Below, one piece after another: positions 1 through 7,391 of a DNA stretch of 11,071 nt. The notes beneath the pieces are model-generated. The model worked only from the letters and a program-made list of their open reading frames with translations. It was not told the origin of the DNA and did not search any database. The stretch's first letter is position 1; each line of letters opens with the position of its first letter. The position numbers and the translations under genes are program-made. The stretch comes from Bacillota bacterium (GTDB lineage Bacteria; Bacillota; Clostridia; Lachnospirales; Lachnospiraceae), in contig JAGFXQ010000092.1 in NCBI GenBank assembly GCA_017861355.1, positions 1 to 11,071 of the forward strand, read 5' to 3'.

Positions 1-1639
1 CAATTGGTAAATCAATATTATGTTTTTGAGCCAAGGGTATAAGCATCTCATAATTTCGTAGAGCAAATTCACACTTTCTATTATATTTTTTGCTTTTTGA
101 TTGGGTTGTGTAGGTACCCTGGTGTTTCTCCAAGTATAATTCACCCTGATAAATCGGATAATCTGTTACACCATTATCAAGCTTTTCAAAAAAGCTCATA
201 CTCTTTTCCATTTTAACCAGAGGCATACCCTTTAGATCCTGATATCGCTTTGCTCTTTCAATATGTTCATAACCCGGACCTGCTCCTCCATCTCCGATAC
301 CGAATAAAATCATGGCATTATTAGAAATGCCACGCTCCATGTAGTTATTTTCACCTTTCTTCAGAAAATCTCCCCGCATTGGTGAATTGTAAGTACTTTC
401 CGGGAGCATATGCGCAAGAACTCTTGAACCATCCAGACCTTCCCAATAGAAAGAATGGTGCGGGAACTTGTTCACTGTATTCCAGCTCATCTTTTGTGTT
501 AAAAAATAAGGCACCTTAGCCAATTGCATAATTTGTGGTATGCATGCTGAATATCCGAAGCTGTCCGGTACCCAAAAAATTTTCATATCTTCACAAAATT
601 CCTGCTTAAAAAATTTCTTTCCATAATAAAATTGCCGGATCATACTCTCTGCACTAATAAGGTTACTATCCATTTCCACCCAGGTTGCGCCCTGTACATC
701 CCAGTTAGAGGTTTTGGCCAGTGTTTTTATCTTTTTATACAACTGCGGATAGCTGTCCATAATCCATTGGTACAACTGAGCTTGCGATGCTCCGAATACA
801 TATTCCGGATATCTTTCTATATTTTTAATTTGAGTGGCAAAGGTTCTAGCTCCTTTTCTAATACTTTCCCTTATAGGCCAAAGCCATGCCAGATCAAGAT
901 GTCCATGCCCTATCGCTGAATAGGTAAAGACTTCTTCATTATTTTTCATGTTCATCAGATGTCCTATTTTTCTTCTGATTTCTATGGCAAGATTATGATC
1001 TATCCTATTTATAGAGCCAATCTCCTTCAATTCTTTTACAATTTCATTTTTGAAGTCTTCATCATCACTATAATCAACCACTGTAAGCAATACCTGCAGA
1101 TCATATGCCAGTTCTCTGATCTCGCTGTTAATTTTGGCGATAAACAAGTTATGGATACGGGATTCTTCTTTCATCTTACCAAAAAGATCATTCGCACCAC
1201 AATCAATCCAAAAATCTATCTTACCCTCCAAATATAAATCATCATCTACTAAAACAACTTTTTTCACCGGTGTTCCAAGCTGTTCCTCGAAATCAGACGC
1301 GTAGCAGGTGATAGCCTGCTTTATTGTCCCATTTCCGGCATAAACAAGACCTTCTCCACCACAATCCAGCAAAAATACCAATTCATTATTTTGATAACCT
1401 TCTGGTCTATCCCCTGTAATATGCAGCCACGCACAGTCAAAAACATCTTCCGCCCATCTGTCTCCTATAGTAAGGGATATCTTTCTGCCCTGAAACCGAT
1501 GTTCAAATGCCAAGGGCTCCCTTGATACATAGGCGACGCAACTCAATTTGGATAGCTTGCTGTAAGCTTCCTCAAACAAAAGCTCAACCAGATGATCTAT
1601 TTCCTCTCTTTTCTCTCCATCAAAAACAGTTTTAAACAA
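1..1639 (-). CDS. GH38 α-mannosidase, MAN2C1-like (3' end outside window)
   Basis: An uninterrupted reverse-strand frame gives about 546 codons and runs off the left edge, so the C-terminal β domains are missing. GH38 enzymes are zinc-dependent retaining α-mannosidases that remove α-1,2/1,3/1,6-linked mannose. Residues about 1-240 form the N-terminal region. The catalytic barrel begins with GHGHLDLAWLW, where H247 and D249 match the family's first zinc ligands. WVPDSFGYS follows with D359 as the expected nucleophile and zinc ligand. GDGGAGPGYEH lies near 450, and a YLEKHQGTYTT motif typical of the MAN2C1/Ams1 branch lies further on. The fourth zinc ligand should lie beyond the window. No signal peptide is seen, so a cytoplasmic enzyme is inferred. 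There is no in-frame ATG between the upstream stop and residue ~170. The start chosen is TTG at 1639, with AGGAGG 9 nt upstream. The family call is firm; the exact linkage specificity cannot be read from the sequence. Confidence 0.93.
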   Translation of the reverse strand, partial: MFKTVFDGEKREEIDHLVELLFEEAYSKLSKLSCVAYVSREPLAFEHRFQGRKISLTIGDRWAEDVFDCAWLHITGDRPEGYQNNELVFLLDCGGEGLVYAGNGTIKQAITCYASDFEEQLGTPVKKVVLVDDDLYLEGKIDFWIDCGANDLFGKMKEESRIHNLFIAKINSEIRELAYDLQVLLTVVDYSDDEDFKNEIVKELKEIGSINRIDHNLAIEIRRKIGHLMNMKNNEEVFTYSAIGHGHLDLAWLWPIRESIRKGARTFATQIKNIERYPEYVFGASQAQLYQWIMDSYPQLYKKIKTLAKTSNWDVQGATWVEMDSNLISAESMIRQFYYGKKFFKQEFCEDMKIFWVPDSFGYSACIPQIMQLAKVPYFLTQKMSWNTVNKFPHHSFYWEGLDGSRVLAHMLPESTYNSPMRGDFLKKGENNYMERGISNNAMILFGIGDGGAGPGYEHIERAKRYQDLKGMPLVKMEKSMSFFEKLDNGVTDYPIYQGELYLEKHQGTYTTQSKSKKYNRKCEFALRNYEMLIPLAQKHNIDLPI

Positions 1640-1648
1640 TTCCTTTGC

Positions 1649-1654
1649 CCTCCT
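1649..1654 (-). promoter_or_regulatory. RBS deciding the TTG start of the leftward GH38
   Basis: A perfect AGGAGG on the reverse strand lies 9 nt before TTG at 1639. An in-frame TGA lies about 13 codons upstream of that TTG, and no ATG or GTG occurs between them, so this ribosome site fixes the start. Confidence 0.8.
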
Positions 1655-1669
1655 TCCATGATATTTAGT

Positions 1670-1725
1670 ATCATATCAGCATTTTTACGAAACCGGAGTA
1701 GACGAATGTTAGTTCACCAGTGGAT
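1670..1725 (-). promoter_or_regulatory. Leftward GH38 promoter with 30-nt operator-like element
   Basis: On the reverse strand, 1725-1696 reads ATCCACT, five bases, then ACTAACATTCGTCTACTC. Exactly 20 nt later comes TATGAT (1675-1670), preceded by TG one base upstream, an extended -10. No good -35 hexamer is present, and the element's 3' end covers that position, which fits activator-dependent initiation. TCCACT and TCTACT inside the element start 22 nt apart on the same face, as in direct-repeat sites of AraC-type activators (inference). The same element, with 24 of 30 bases identical and the same spacing, precedes GH125 at 6016. The predicted leader to the TTG start is about 25 nt. Confidence 0.7.
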
Positions 1726-1785
1726 TTTTATCATAATATTTAGGTGTAGCTGTCCTATATCCGGACATTGCCTGTTTAAAACAAA

Positions 1786-1874
1786 GAAATTTCCAATCAT
1801 CTTCTTACTTTTATCCATTTCATACCAATCAAATAAAGGTTACTTTATTTATGTTACATATTTGTTGAGGTTTA
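1786..1874 (+). repeat. Upstream promoter/leader repeat, copy A (before GH76)
   Basis: This stretch matches 3634-3723, in front of the chemoreceptor gene. The first 52 positions align without gaps at 45 identities, and similarity then fades towards about 1874. It holds CCAATCATCTTCTTAC (1793-1808), then 20 nt, then TCAAAT (1829-1834) as a possible -10. Its position immediately upstream of a secreted hydrolase suggests promoter plus leader. The transcription start itself is not established. The rest of the 1640-1898 gap holds the leftward GH38 promoter and no convincing gene. Confidence 0.75.
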
Positions 1875-1898
1875 TTTATTAAGTCGAGGAGGTATTTA

Positions 1899-3560
1899 AT
1901 GAAAATCCTAAAAAGTAAAACGAAAAATGTTCTTGTAATACTCTTAGCCGTATCATTATTTGTTTCTACATTTTTACCGGTAACTGTTAAGGCCTATACT
2001 TCTACCACTGCTGATGTTGCTATGGACGCATTTCAGAAGTATTGCTATAACCCAAATACAAAATTGTATTATGGGAATACGGATCAGAACAGCGTTGCTG
2101 CCATTTGGACCCACGCAATTTTTTGGAATATGGTGATGGATGCATATGAAAGAACCGGTGACAGTAAGTATCTAACCCAAATCAACGATATTTACGAGGG
2201 TGGATATGCGCAATATGACGGTTATAATTGGAATAATCAAGAAGAATGGTTCGTTTTTGACGATTTAATGTGGTGGATTATTTCAATGGCCCGCGCCTAC
2301 GAAATTACGGGGAATGTGGAATACCTTAACGTAGCCTCAGATGGCTTTGATAATGTATATTCCAGAGCCTATGATCCTGTTAATGGTGGCGTTTTTTGGG
2401 GATTTGGACCGAATGGCATGGGAAAAGGTCATAAAAACTCATGTATCAACTATCCTACAATCATAGCGGCCCTGGAATTTTATGAAATAACCGGCAATGT
2501 GGATTATTTGAATAAAGCAACAGACATCTATAGTTGGGCACGAACCCACCTTTTCAATGCATCTACTGGCAGCGTCCCTGATCTAATATCCGACCAAGGA
2601 GTTGTAGATTGGACCAATTATACTTATAACCAGGGAACAATGATTGGAGCAGCTTCGATGCTCTATCTTGCCACCGATAACATAAGTTATCTAAACGATG
2701 CAAATTTAGCAGCCAATTATACCAAGGAAGTCATGTGTAATAATGACGGTATCTTACCCGCGGAAGGCGATTGGAATGAGCAAGGTACCATGAAAGCGAT
2801 TTTTGCACATTATATTTCTATTCTGATCAATGACTGCGGACAGACACAATGGCTACCTTGGATTCAGGATAATATTAACCTGGCTTGGTCAAATAGGGAT
2901 AATCTGCGAAATCTGATGTACCGAAATTATACGGTTCCCTGCTCAAGCGGTATGATCCAGACCTATGAAGCAAGCAGTGCAGTCGCCTTTCTACAGGTTA
3001 TTCCTCCTGATCAATCTGAGAATAAGCAGTCTATACCAACTCCTCAGATACCCGTTTATCAGAATGATCAATATGGCGGTGCATCTTACATTTTACGGCC
3101 CGGACGATATACTAAGGAAGCACTCACAAGGGCTGGTGTTCCGGATAACTGGATGACATCACTTAAAGTTCCTAATGGATGTACTGTTGAAATTTACAGT
3201 GAAGATAATTTTGCCGGTACCATGTGGGAATTTACAAGTGATTCTCCTAATATAGGCCCGGCAGCGAACGATCAAATGACTTCTTGCATTATTTATTATG
3301 ATGGTGGTGTCACATTTTATTCCGGAGATATGTTTCAAGGCAATGCGGTAACACTTACCAAAGGAACCTACTCACTGAGCGAATTAATACAGTTTGGTAT
3401 TCCAAATGACTCCGTAAGTTCACTGGCAATCCCTAAGAATTATTCTATTATTATTTTCGAAAATATGCTTTTCGACGGTCAATCGTGGCTCTTTAACTAT
3501 GGTACTCATAATGTAGGTGCTGCATGCAATGATAATATGTCCTCAGTAAGGATTTATTGA
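1899..3560 (+). CDS. Secreted GH76 endo-α-1,6-mannanase with two βγ-crystallin domains
   Basis: This 553-residue enzyme is predicted to cleave the α-1,6-mannan backbone, as fungal cell-wall mannan, outside the cell. A Sec signal peptide is clear: basic N-terminus, hydrophobic core 11-26, likely cut after VKA (A32). Residues about 33-370 resemble the GH76 (α/α)6 barrel. The adjacent aspartates D121-D122 in FDDLMWW match the family's catalytic DD pair. The C-terminal part, about 380-553, is two βγ-crystallin domains (four Greek-key motifs). All four carry the Ca2+ signature N/D-N/D-x-x-S/T-S: DNWMTS at 416, NDQMTS at 457, NDSVSS at 503 and NDNMSS at 544. AGGAGG (1887-1892) lies 6 nt before the ATG. 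No LPXTG or S-layer anchor is seen, so release or Ca2+-dependent wall or glycan binding is possible. The gene is monocistronic, with its own promoter repeat and terminator. The family call is strong; the role of the crystallin domains is inferred. Confidence 0.93.
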   Translation: MKILKSKTKNVLVILLAVSLFVSTFLPVTVKAYTSTTADVAMDAFQKYCYNPNTKLYYGNTDQNSVAAIWTHAIFWNMVMDAYERTGDSKYLTQINDIYEGGYAQYDGYNWNNQEEWFVFDDLMWWIISMARAYEITGNVEYLNVASDGFDNVYSRAYDPVNGGVFWGFGPNGMGKGHKNSCINYPTIIAALEFYEITGNVDYLNKATDIYSWARTHLFNASTGSVPDLISDQGVVDWTNYTYNQGTMIGAASMLYLATDNISYLNDANLAANYTKEVMCNNDGILPAEGDWNEQGTMKAIFAHYISILINDCGQTQWLPWIQDNINLAWSNRDNLRNLMYRNYTVPCSSGMIQTYEASSAVAFLQVIPPDQSENKQSIPTPQIPVYQNDQYGGASYILRPGRYTKEALTRAGVPDNWMTSLKVPNGCTVEIYSEDNFAGTMWEFTSDSPNIGPAANDQMTSCIIYYDGGVTFYSGDMFQGNAVTLTKGTYSLSELIQFGIPNDSVSSLAIPKNYSIIIFENMLFDGQSWLFNYGTHNVGAACNDNMSSVRIY

Positions 3561-3586
3561 TCTGAATATAGTGTAAACAATACTTA

Positions 3587-3627
3587 GAGGGGGAATATGA
3601 AGCCAAATCATATTCTCCCTCTTATTT
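3587..3627 (+). terminator. Intrinsic terminator after GH76
   Basis: The 14-bp stem pairs GAGGGGGAATATGA (3587-3600) with TCATATTCTCCCTC (3608-3621), with one G-U pair and a 7-nt loop. TTATTT follows. It lies 27 nt past the GH76 stop codon and separates it from the chemoreceptor promoter. The stem top GAATATGA/TCATATTC and the loop length are shared with the hairpin at 5953. Confidence 0.85.
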
Positions 3628-3633
3628 AACAGA

Positions 3634-3723
3634 GATATTTCCAATAACCTTCTTACCTTTATCCATTTCATTTCAATTAAATAAAAAGTATTTTAATTAT
3701 GTGTCATTTATTATTGATGTTTA
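3634..3723 (+). repeat. Upstream promoter/leader repeat, copy B (before chemoreceptor)
   Basis: This is the partner of 1786-1874. It holds CCAATAACCTTCTTAC (3641-3656), then 20 nt, then TTAAAT (3677-3682), a possible -10 at the same spacing as in copy A. It begins 12 nt after the right arm of the GH76 terminator and ends 26 nt before the chemoreceptor ATG. A minor in-frame ATG at 3699 lies inside the repeat and is not taken as the start. Confidence 0.75.
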
Positions 3724-3736
3724 ACTTTAAAATACT

Positions 3737-3742
3737 GGGGGG
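3737..3742 (+). promoter_or_regulatory. RBS deciding the chemoreceptor start
   Basis: GGGGGG, followed by AA, lies 7 nt before ATG 3750. The earlier in-frame ATG at 3699 has no purine-rich site in front of it and would place translation inside the promoter repeat, so 3750 is preferred. Confidence 0.75.
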
Positions 3743-3749
3743 AACAAAG

Positions 3750-5879
3750 ATGAAGCATCCATTAAGAGGCCTAAGAAGACAAGGGATATTAAGGGAAACA
3801 AATCGAAAAAGAAGCAAAAACAAATCAAGCATGGTAAAACGAACGGCGTTCATTCATGTATTTTTTTCATTACGTGTCAAGCTAATTACATCGTTTTTAG
3901 TTCCAATTATATGCATTATCTTCTTAGGTATAGTATCCTTTCAAAAGGCGTCCACCGGAATTAGGGGCAATTATGAAACTGCTGCATTACAAATGATACA
4001 TATGACAAGCGAATATATGAATTTTGGCTTAGAGTCAGTGGATGATGCATCCGTGGAGTACAGTAGTGATAAAAACATAAAAAAATATTTGTATGATCAA
4101 TATACCGATACCTTTGATAAAATATCCGCAGTTAGTATAATTGAAAATCAACTAATAGCAAAGAGTGCTACAAACGATTTCATAAAAGATATTTATTTGA
4201 TATCGGATTCAGCGGAAGCTGTGGCATCAAGAAGCCTTGGAAGTTCCATGAGGAATGAAGGTGTATACAATGAATTTATGGCAACCAAACATGGCGAATT
4301 TGTGCTTAATAACATAATGAAATCAAATTGGTTCAGTGAGGATACGTATTTAGATGAAAAATTAGAAGTGACTCAAGATTCTTATATTTTGCGCTTAATT
4401 CGTAAAATGCAAAGCAAATCCTTAGTTATAATAGATATCAAAGCAGACACAGTGAAAGATATATTAACGAATGTAAAATTTGACGAAAGCGGAATCCTAG
4501 GTTTTGTAACAGGGGATGGGAGAGAAATTACAACAAGTAAAAAGAATGATCTGATTTTTGGAGATAAAGAATTCTTTACAAATGCATTAGGATCAACTGT
4601 GGCAGAAGACTCTGATTATGTAAAATATAATGGAGCGCAATATCTATTCTTGTATTCAAAAATCGGGGATACAGGATCGATGGTATGTGCACTAATTCCT
4701 AAGGCTACCATTACCAGTCAAGCGGATGAAATAAAAGAGATAACAATTGTCACCGTATTAATAGCATGTATAATTGCATTTATCATCTGTTATGCAATCT
4801 CTTCCGGTATCGACAAAACCATAAGGAACACTATAAAAAAACTAAAGCAAGCTGCAAGTGGTGACCTAACGGTAGAATTTGATAGTAAGAGAAAAGACGA
4901 ATTCAAGATACTTATTGATGAGATTCATAATACATTTATTAATATGAAGAATCTAATCCAGAGTGTACATCAAATAAGCGGTGAAGTATCCGTATCCACA
5001 ACTGAAGTGAATGATACCTCATTTTCTTTCCTCAAAACAACGGAAGAGATCTCGAACGCAATTAAGGAGATTGAACAAGGTATTATGCAGCAGGCAAATG
5101 AGGCAGAAGAATGCTTAACCCATATGGATAATTTATCAAAAAAGATCACTTTAGTTAGTGATAATACAAAGGAGATTCGTCAGATTGTAGATAATACGAA
5201 GGTGAGCATCAATGAAGGAACTTATTGTACTCAGTATCTTAATCAACAAACCAAATCTACCACGGAAATAACCACGGACATTATTAATGCAATTGAAACT
5301 TTAGCTCAAAAATCACAAACTATTACGAATATAACTAACGTTATTAATGAAATAGCTAATCAGACGAATCTGTTATCTTTGAACGCATCAATTGAAGCCG
5401 CAAGAGCCGGAGAATTCGGAAGGGGCTTCTCTGTTGTAGCCAATGAGATTAGAAGCCTATCTGAAAAGTCACATGAATCAGTTAATGATATTAAAAAAAT
5501 TATTGATAGCATTCAGATTGATACAAGAATAGCCGTTGAAATTGCGAAAAAAGCGGAAAGTGTCTTGAACCTACAAGAAGACGCTGTTGATAATACTACA
5601 ACATCTTATCGTAATTTAAATGATAATGTTGAGAAATTAATGGTTTATTTGAATCATATCTCCGAGAATGTTTATGACATTGATGAATCTAGAGTGAGTA
5701 CGATGGAAGCGATTGAGAATATATCCGCGGTTATGGAAGAAATCGCAGCTTCCACAAATACTGTGAATGACACTGCCTCCACACAGCTTAATTCCGTTGA
5801 AGCTCTACATCAATCAGCCGGAACCTTGCATGAGAATGCTAACGAGCTATTATCAGCTGTACAGAAATTCACTGTTTAA
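3750..5879 (+). CDS. Methyl-accepting chemotaxis protein, likely mannan or oligomannoside sensor
   Basis: This 709-residue transmembrane chemoreceptor is predicted to signal through CheW/CheA to the flagellar motor. It starts with an unusually long, very basic cytoplasmic tail (residues 1-44, rich in K and R), then TM1 at about 45-65. An extracellular region of roughly 265 residues follows, its size and composition fitting a Cache-type sensor (not proven). TM2 lies at about 331-353, then a HAMP-like stretch including GDLTVEFDSKRKDEF. The coiled-coil signalling domain contains the conserved hairpin tip at about 534-574 (EIANQTNLLSLNASIEAARA, then GEFGRGFSVVANEIRSLSEKS), which binds CheW/CheA. 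EEIAAS-type repeats near the end resemble methylation helices. No C-terminal pentapeptide is seen. The gene stands alone between hairpins and shares its promoter repeat with the secreted mannanase, so sensing of mannan products is inferred. The family call is certain; the ligand is unknown. Confidence 0.95.
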   Translation: MKHPLRGLRRQGILRETNRKRSKNKSSMVKRTAFIHVFFSLRVKLITSFLVPIICIIFLGIVSFQKASTGIRGNYETAALQMIHMTSEYMNFGLESVDDASVEYSSDKNIKKYLYDQYTDTFDKISAVSIIENQLIAKSATNDFIKDIYLISDSAEAVASRSLGSSMRNEGVYNEFMATKHGEFVLNNIMKSNWFSEDTYLDEKLEVTQDSYILRLIRKMQSKSLVIIDIKADTVKDILTNVKFDESGILGFVTGDGREITTSKKNDLIFGDKEFFTNALGSTVAEDSDYVKYNGAQYLFLYSKIGDTGSMVCALIPKATITSQADEIKEITIVTVLIACIIAFIICYAISSGIDKTIRNTIKKLKQAASGDLTVEFDSKRKDEFKILIDEIHNTFINMKNLIQSVHQISGEVSVSTTEVNDTSFSFLKTTEEISNAIKEIEQGIMQQANEAEECLTHMDNLSKKITLVSDNTKEIRQIVDNTKVSINEGTYCTQYLNQQTKSTTEITTDIINAIETLAQKSQTITNITNVINEIANQTNLLSLNASIEAARAGEFGRGFSVVANEIRSLSEKSHESVNDIKKIIDSIQIDTRIAVEIAKKAESVLNLQEDAVDNTTTSYRNLNDNVEKLMVYLNHISENVYDIDESRVSTMEAIENISAVMEEIAASTNTVNDTASTQLNSVEALHQSAGTLHENANELLSAVQKFTV

Positions 5880-5952
5880 TTTTATATTAACGGATTCCTC
5901 ATATTTAAAGTCTATCTATTTAATATATGGGGTCATTGTTTAGCACCGATAC

Positions 5953-6000
5953 GAGGAGGAAGAATATGATTGTGCTTCATATTCTTCCTTCTCATTTTAT
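5953..6000 (+). terminator. Intrinsic terminator after chemoreceptor
   Basis: The 17-bp stem pairs GAGGAGGAAGAATATGA (5953-5969) with TCATATTCTTCCTTCTC (5977-5993), with one G-U pair and a 7-nt loop. ATTTTAT follows. It lies 73 nt after the chemoreceptor stop, in the 225-bp gap before GH125. That gap otherwise holds only the GH125 promoter region. Confidence 0.82.
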
Positions 6001-6015
6001 CAACATTTGAGTAAT

Positions 6016-6071
6016 ATCCACTCAATTACTAACAATCGTCTACTCTCATTCCTTTCATTATCAGATATATT
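6016..6071 (+). promoter_or_regulatory. GH125-GH38 operon promoter with 30-nt operator-like element
   Basis: ATCCACT (6016-6022), five unmatched bases, then ACTAACAATCGTCTACTC (6028-6045) repeat the element in front of the leftward GH38. Seven of seven bases match in the first block and 17 of 18 in the second. Exactly 20 nt later is TATATT (6066-6071), a -10-like hexamer. No consensus -35 is visible, which suggests activator dependence. The predicted leader to the ATG is about 27 nt. Confidence 0.72.
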
Positions 6072-6104
6072 AAAGTCAACAAAAATAGATTAAGGAGATG
6101 AATT

Positions 6105-7391
6105 ATGAATCTGACATCCGAAACGATAACGTCTGTAACAAGAATTGCTGATAAGTTATCTGTTAATGAGAAACAGAAAAAAATGTTTATTAATTGCTTT
6201 TTATCCACACTGAATACAACAACAAAAATTATAGATGACAACACCACCTTTATTTTTACCGGTGATATCCCTGCAATGTGGTTACGGGATTCATCAGCCC
6301 AGGTACGTCACTATGTTCCGTTCGCAAGGACGGACAGCAGCTTACAGCGTGTCATTGAAGGCCTAATCAGACGCCAAATTAATTATATAAACATAGACCC
6401 ATACGCAAATGCCTTCAATGAAGCTCCTAATAATGACGGCTTCTGTGATGATATCACAAAACAGAACCCTTGGGTTTGGGAGCGAAAATATGAAGTTGAT
6501 TCTCTCTGTTATCCAATCTCCCTTGCATGGCAATATTGGAAGGCGACAGGAATCAGTAGCATATTCGATGAAAATTTCCATCATGCAGTAGACCTCATAC
6601 TTGACCTTTGGAAAACAGAGCAGCGCCACCCAACACAATCCAGGTATTCCTTTATGAGAAACAACGCTCCTAAAAGCGATACACTGACCAATGGGGGAAT
6701 AGGTTCTCCTGTAAAAGAAACCGGTCTAACCTGGTCTGGCTTCCGCCCCAGTGATGATGCATGCAAATATGGTTATTTAATACCTTCCAACATGTTTGCG
6801 GTTGTTGTTTTACGTTACATCGGCAATATTTGTGAAAGTGTATGGAATGATCAGCGCCTTTATCAGAAAGCAAAACACTTGGAGCAAACAATTGATGCAG
6901 CTATACATAAATACGGTATAATCAATCATCCTGACTATGGTCCAATTTATGCCTATGAAGTTGACGGCCTCGGTAATTGTCTCCTTATGGATGATGCTAA
7001 TGTACCAAGCCTTTTATCCATCCCCTATTTAGGATATACAACCTGTGATGATCCAATATATCAAAATACAAGGCGTTTTGTACTGAGCAAAAATAATCCC
7101 TGCTTTTATACCGGTGTATTTGCAAAAGGGATTGGCAGTCCGCATACTCCAAATGGTTACGTATGGCCTATCGGCCTTGCTATGCAGGGTTTAACAGCCT
7201 CTTCTGCTGATGAAATGGATCAAATGATTGAACTTCTAATGAATACAGATGGCAATACTGGTGCGATGCATGAGAGTTTCCACCCTGATAATCCTGATAT
7301 TTTTACCCGATCCTGGTTCGCATGGGCAGACAGTTTATTCGCAGAGTTAATTATAAAACGTTATTACGAAGTAGAAAGGGAACTACAATGA
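6105..7391 (+). CDS. GH125 exo-α-1,6-mannosidase
   Basis: This 428-residue protein is the usual full length for GH125, an (α/α)6-barrel, inverting, metal-independent exo-α-1,6-mannosidase family known from Streptococcus and Clostridium. The family motif MWLRDSSAQ is at about 58-66. The SGFRPSDDA segment carries D217-D218, one of which is the expected general acid. GAMHESFHPDNP carries E390, the expected general base. No signal peptide or membrane segment is visible, so it is probably cytoplasmic and acts on imported α-1,6-manno-oligosaccharides, such as those GH76 could release. AAGGAG lies 7 nt before the ATG. The stop codon overlaps the next start as ATGA, giving a translationally coupled GH125-GH38 pair. 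Neighbouring GH125 and GH38 genes are an established arrangement in streptococci. The family call is very secure. Confidence 0.95.
   Translation: MNLTSETITSVTRIADKLSVNEKQKKMFINCFLSTLNTTTKIIDDNTTFIFTGDIPAMWLRDSSAQVRHYVPFARTDSSLQRVIEGLIRRQINYINIDPYANAFNEAPNNDGFCDDITKQNPWVWERKYEVDSLCYPISLAWQYWKATGISSIFDENFHHAVDLILDLWKTEQRHPTQSRYSFMRNNAPKSDTLTNGGIGSPVKETGLTWSGFRPSDDACKYGYLIPSNMFAVVVLRYIGNICESVWNDQRLYQKAKHLEQTIDAAIHKYGIINHPDYGPIYAYEVDGLGNCLLMDDANVPSLLSIPYLGYTTCDDPIYQNTRRFVLSKNNPCFYTGVFAKGIGSPHTPNGYVWPIGLAMQGLTASSADEMDQMIELLMNTDGNTGAMHESFHPDNPDIFTRSWFAWADSLFAELIIKRYYEVERELQ

Noticed and set aside
632..1237. Two forward-strand open frames (632-919 and 959-1237).
   Set aside because: They lie antisense within the GH38 coding frame, have no ribosome binding site, and have low-complexity translations unlike any family.
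1592..1882. Forward-strand open frame of 96 codons in the divergent gap.
   Set aside because: It overlaps the start of GH38 on the other strand, covers both promoter regions, and lacks a ribosome binding site.
3699..3749. Alternative upstream ATG for the chemoreceptor, adding 17 residues.
   Set aside because: It lies inside the promoter repeat with no ribosome site, while 3750 has GGGGGG 7 nt upstream.
6029..6891. Reverse-strand and second-frame open reading frames over GH125.
   Set aside because: They are shadows of the strongly supported GH125 frame; the one at 6029-6247 also crosses the GH125 promoter.
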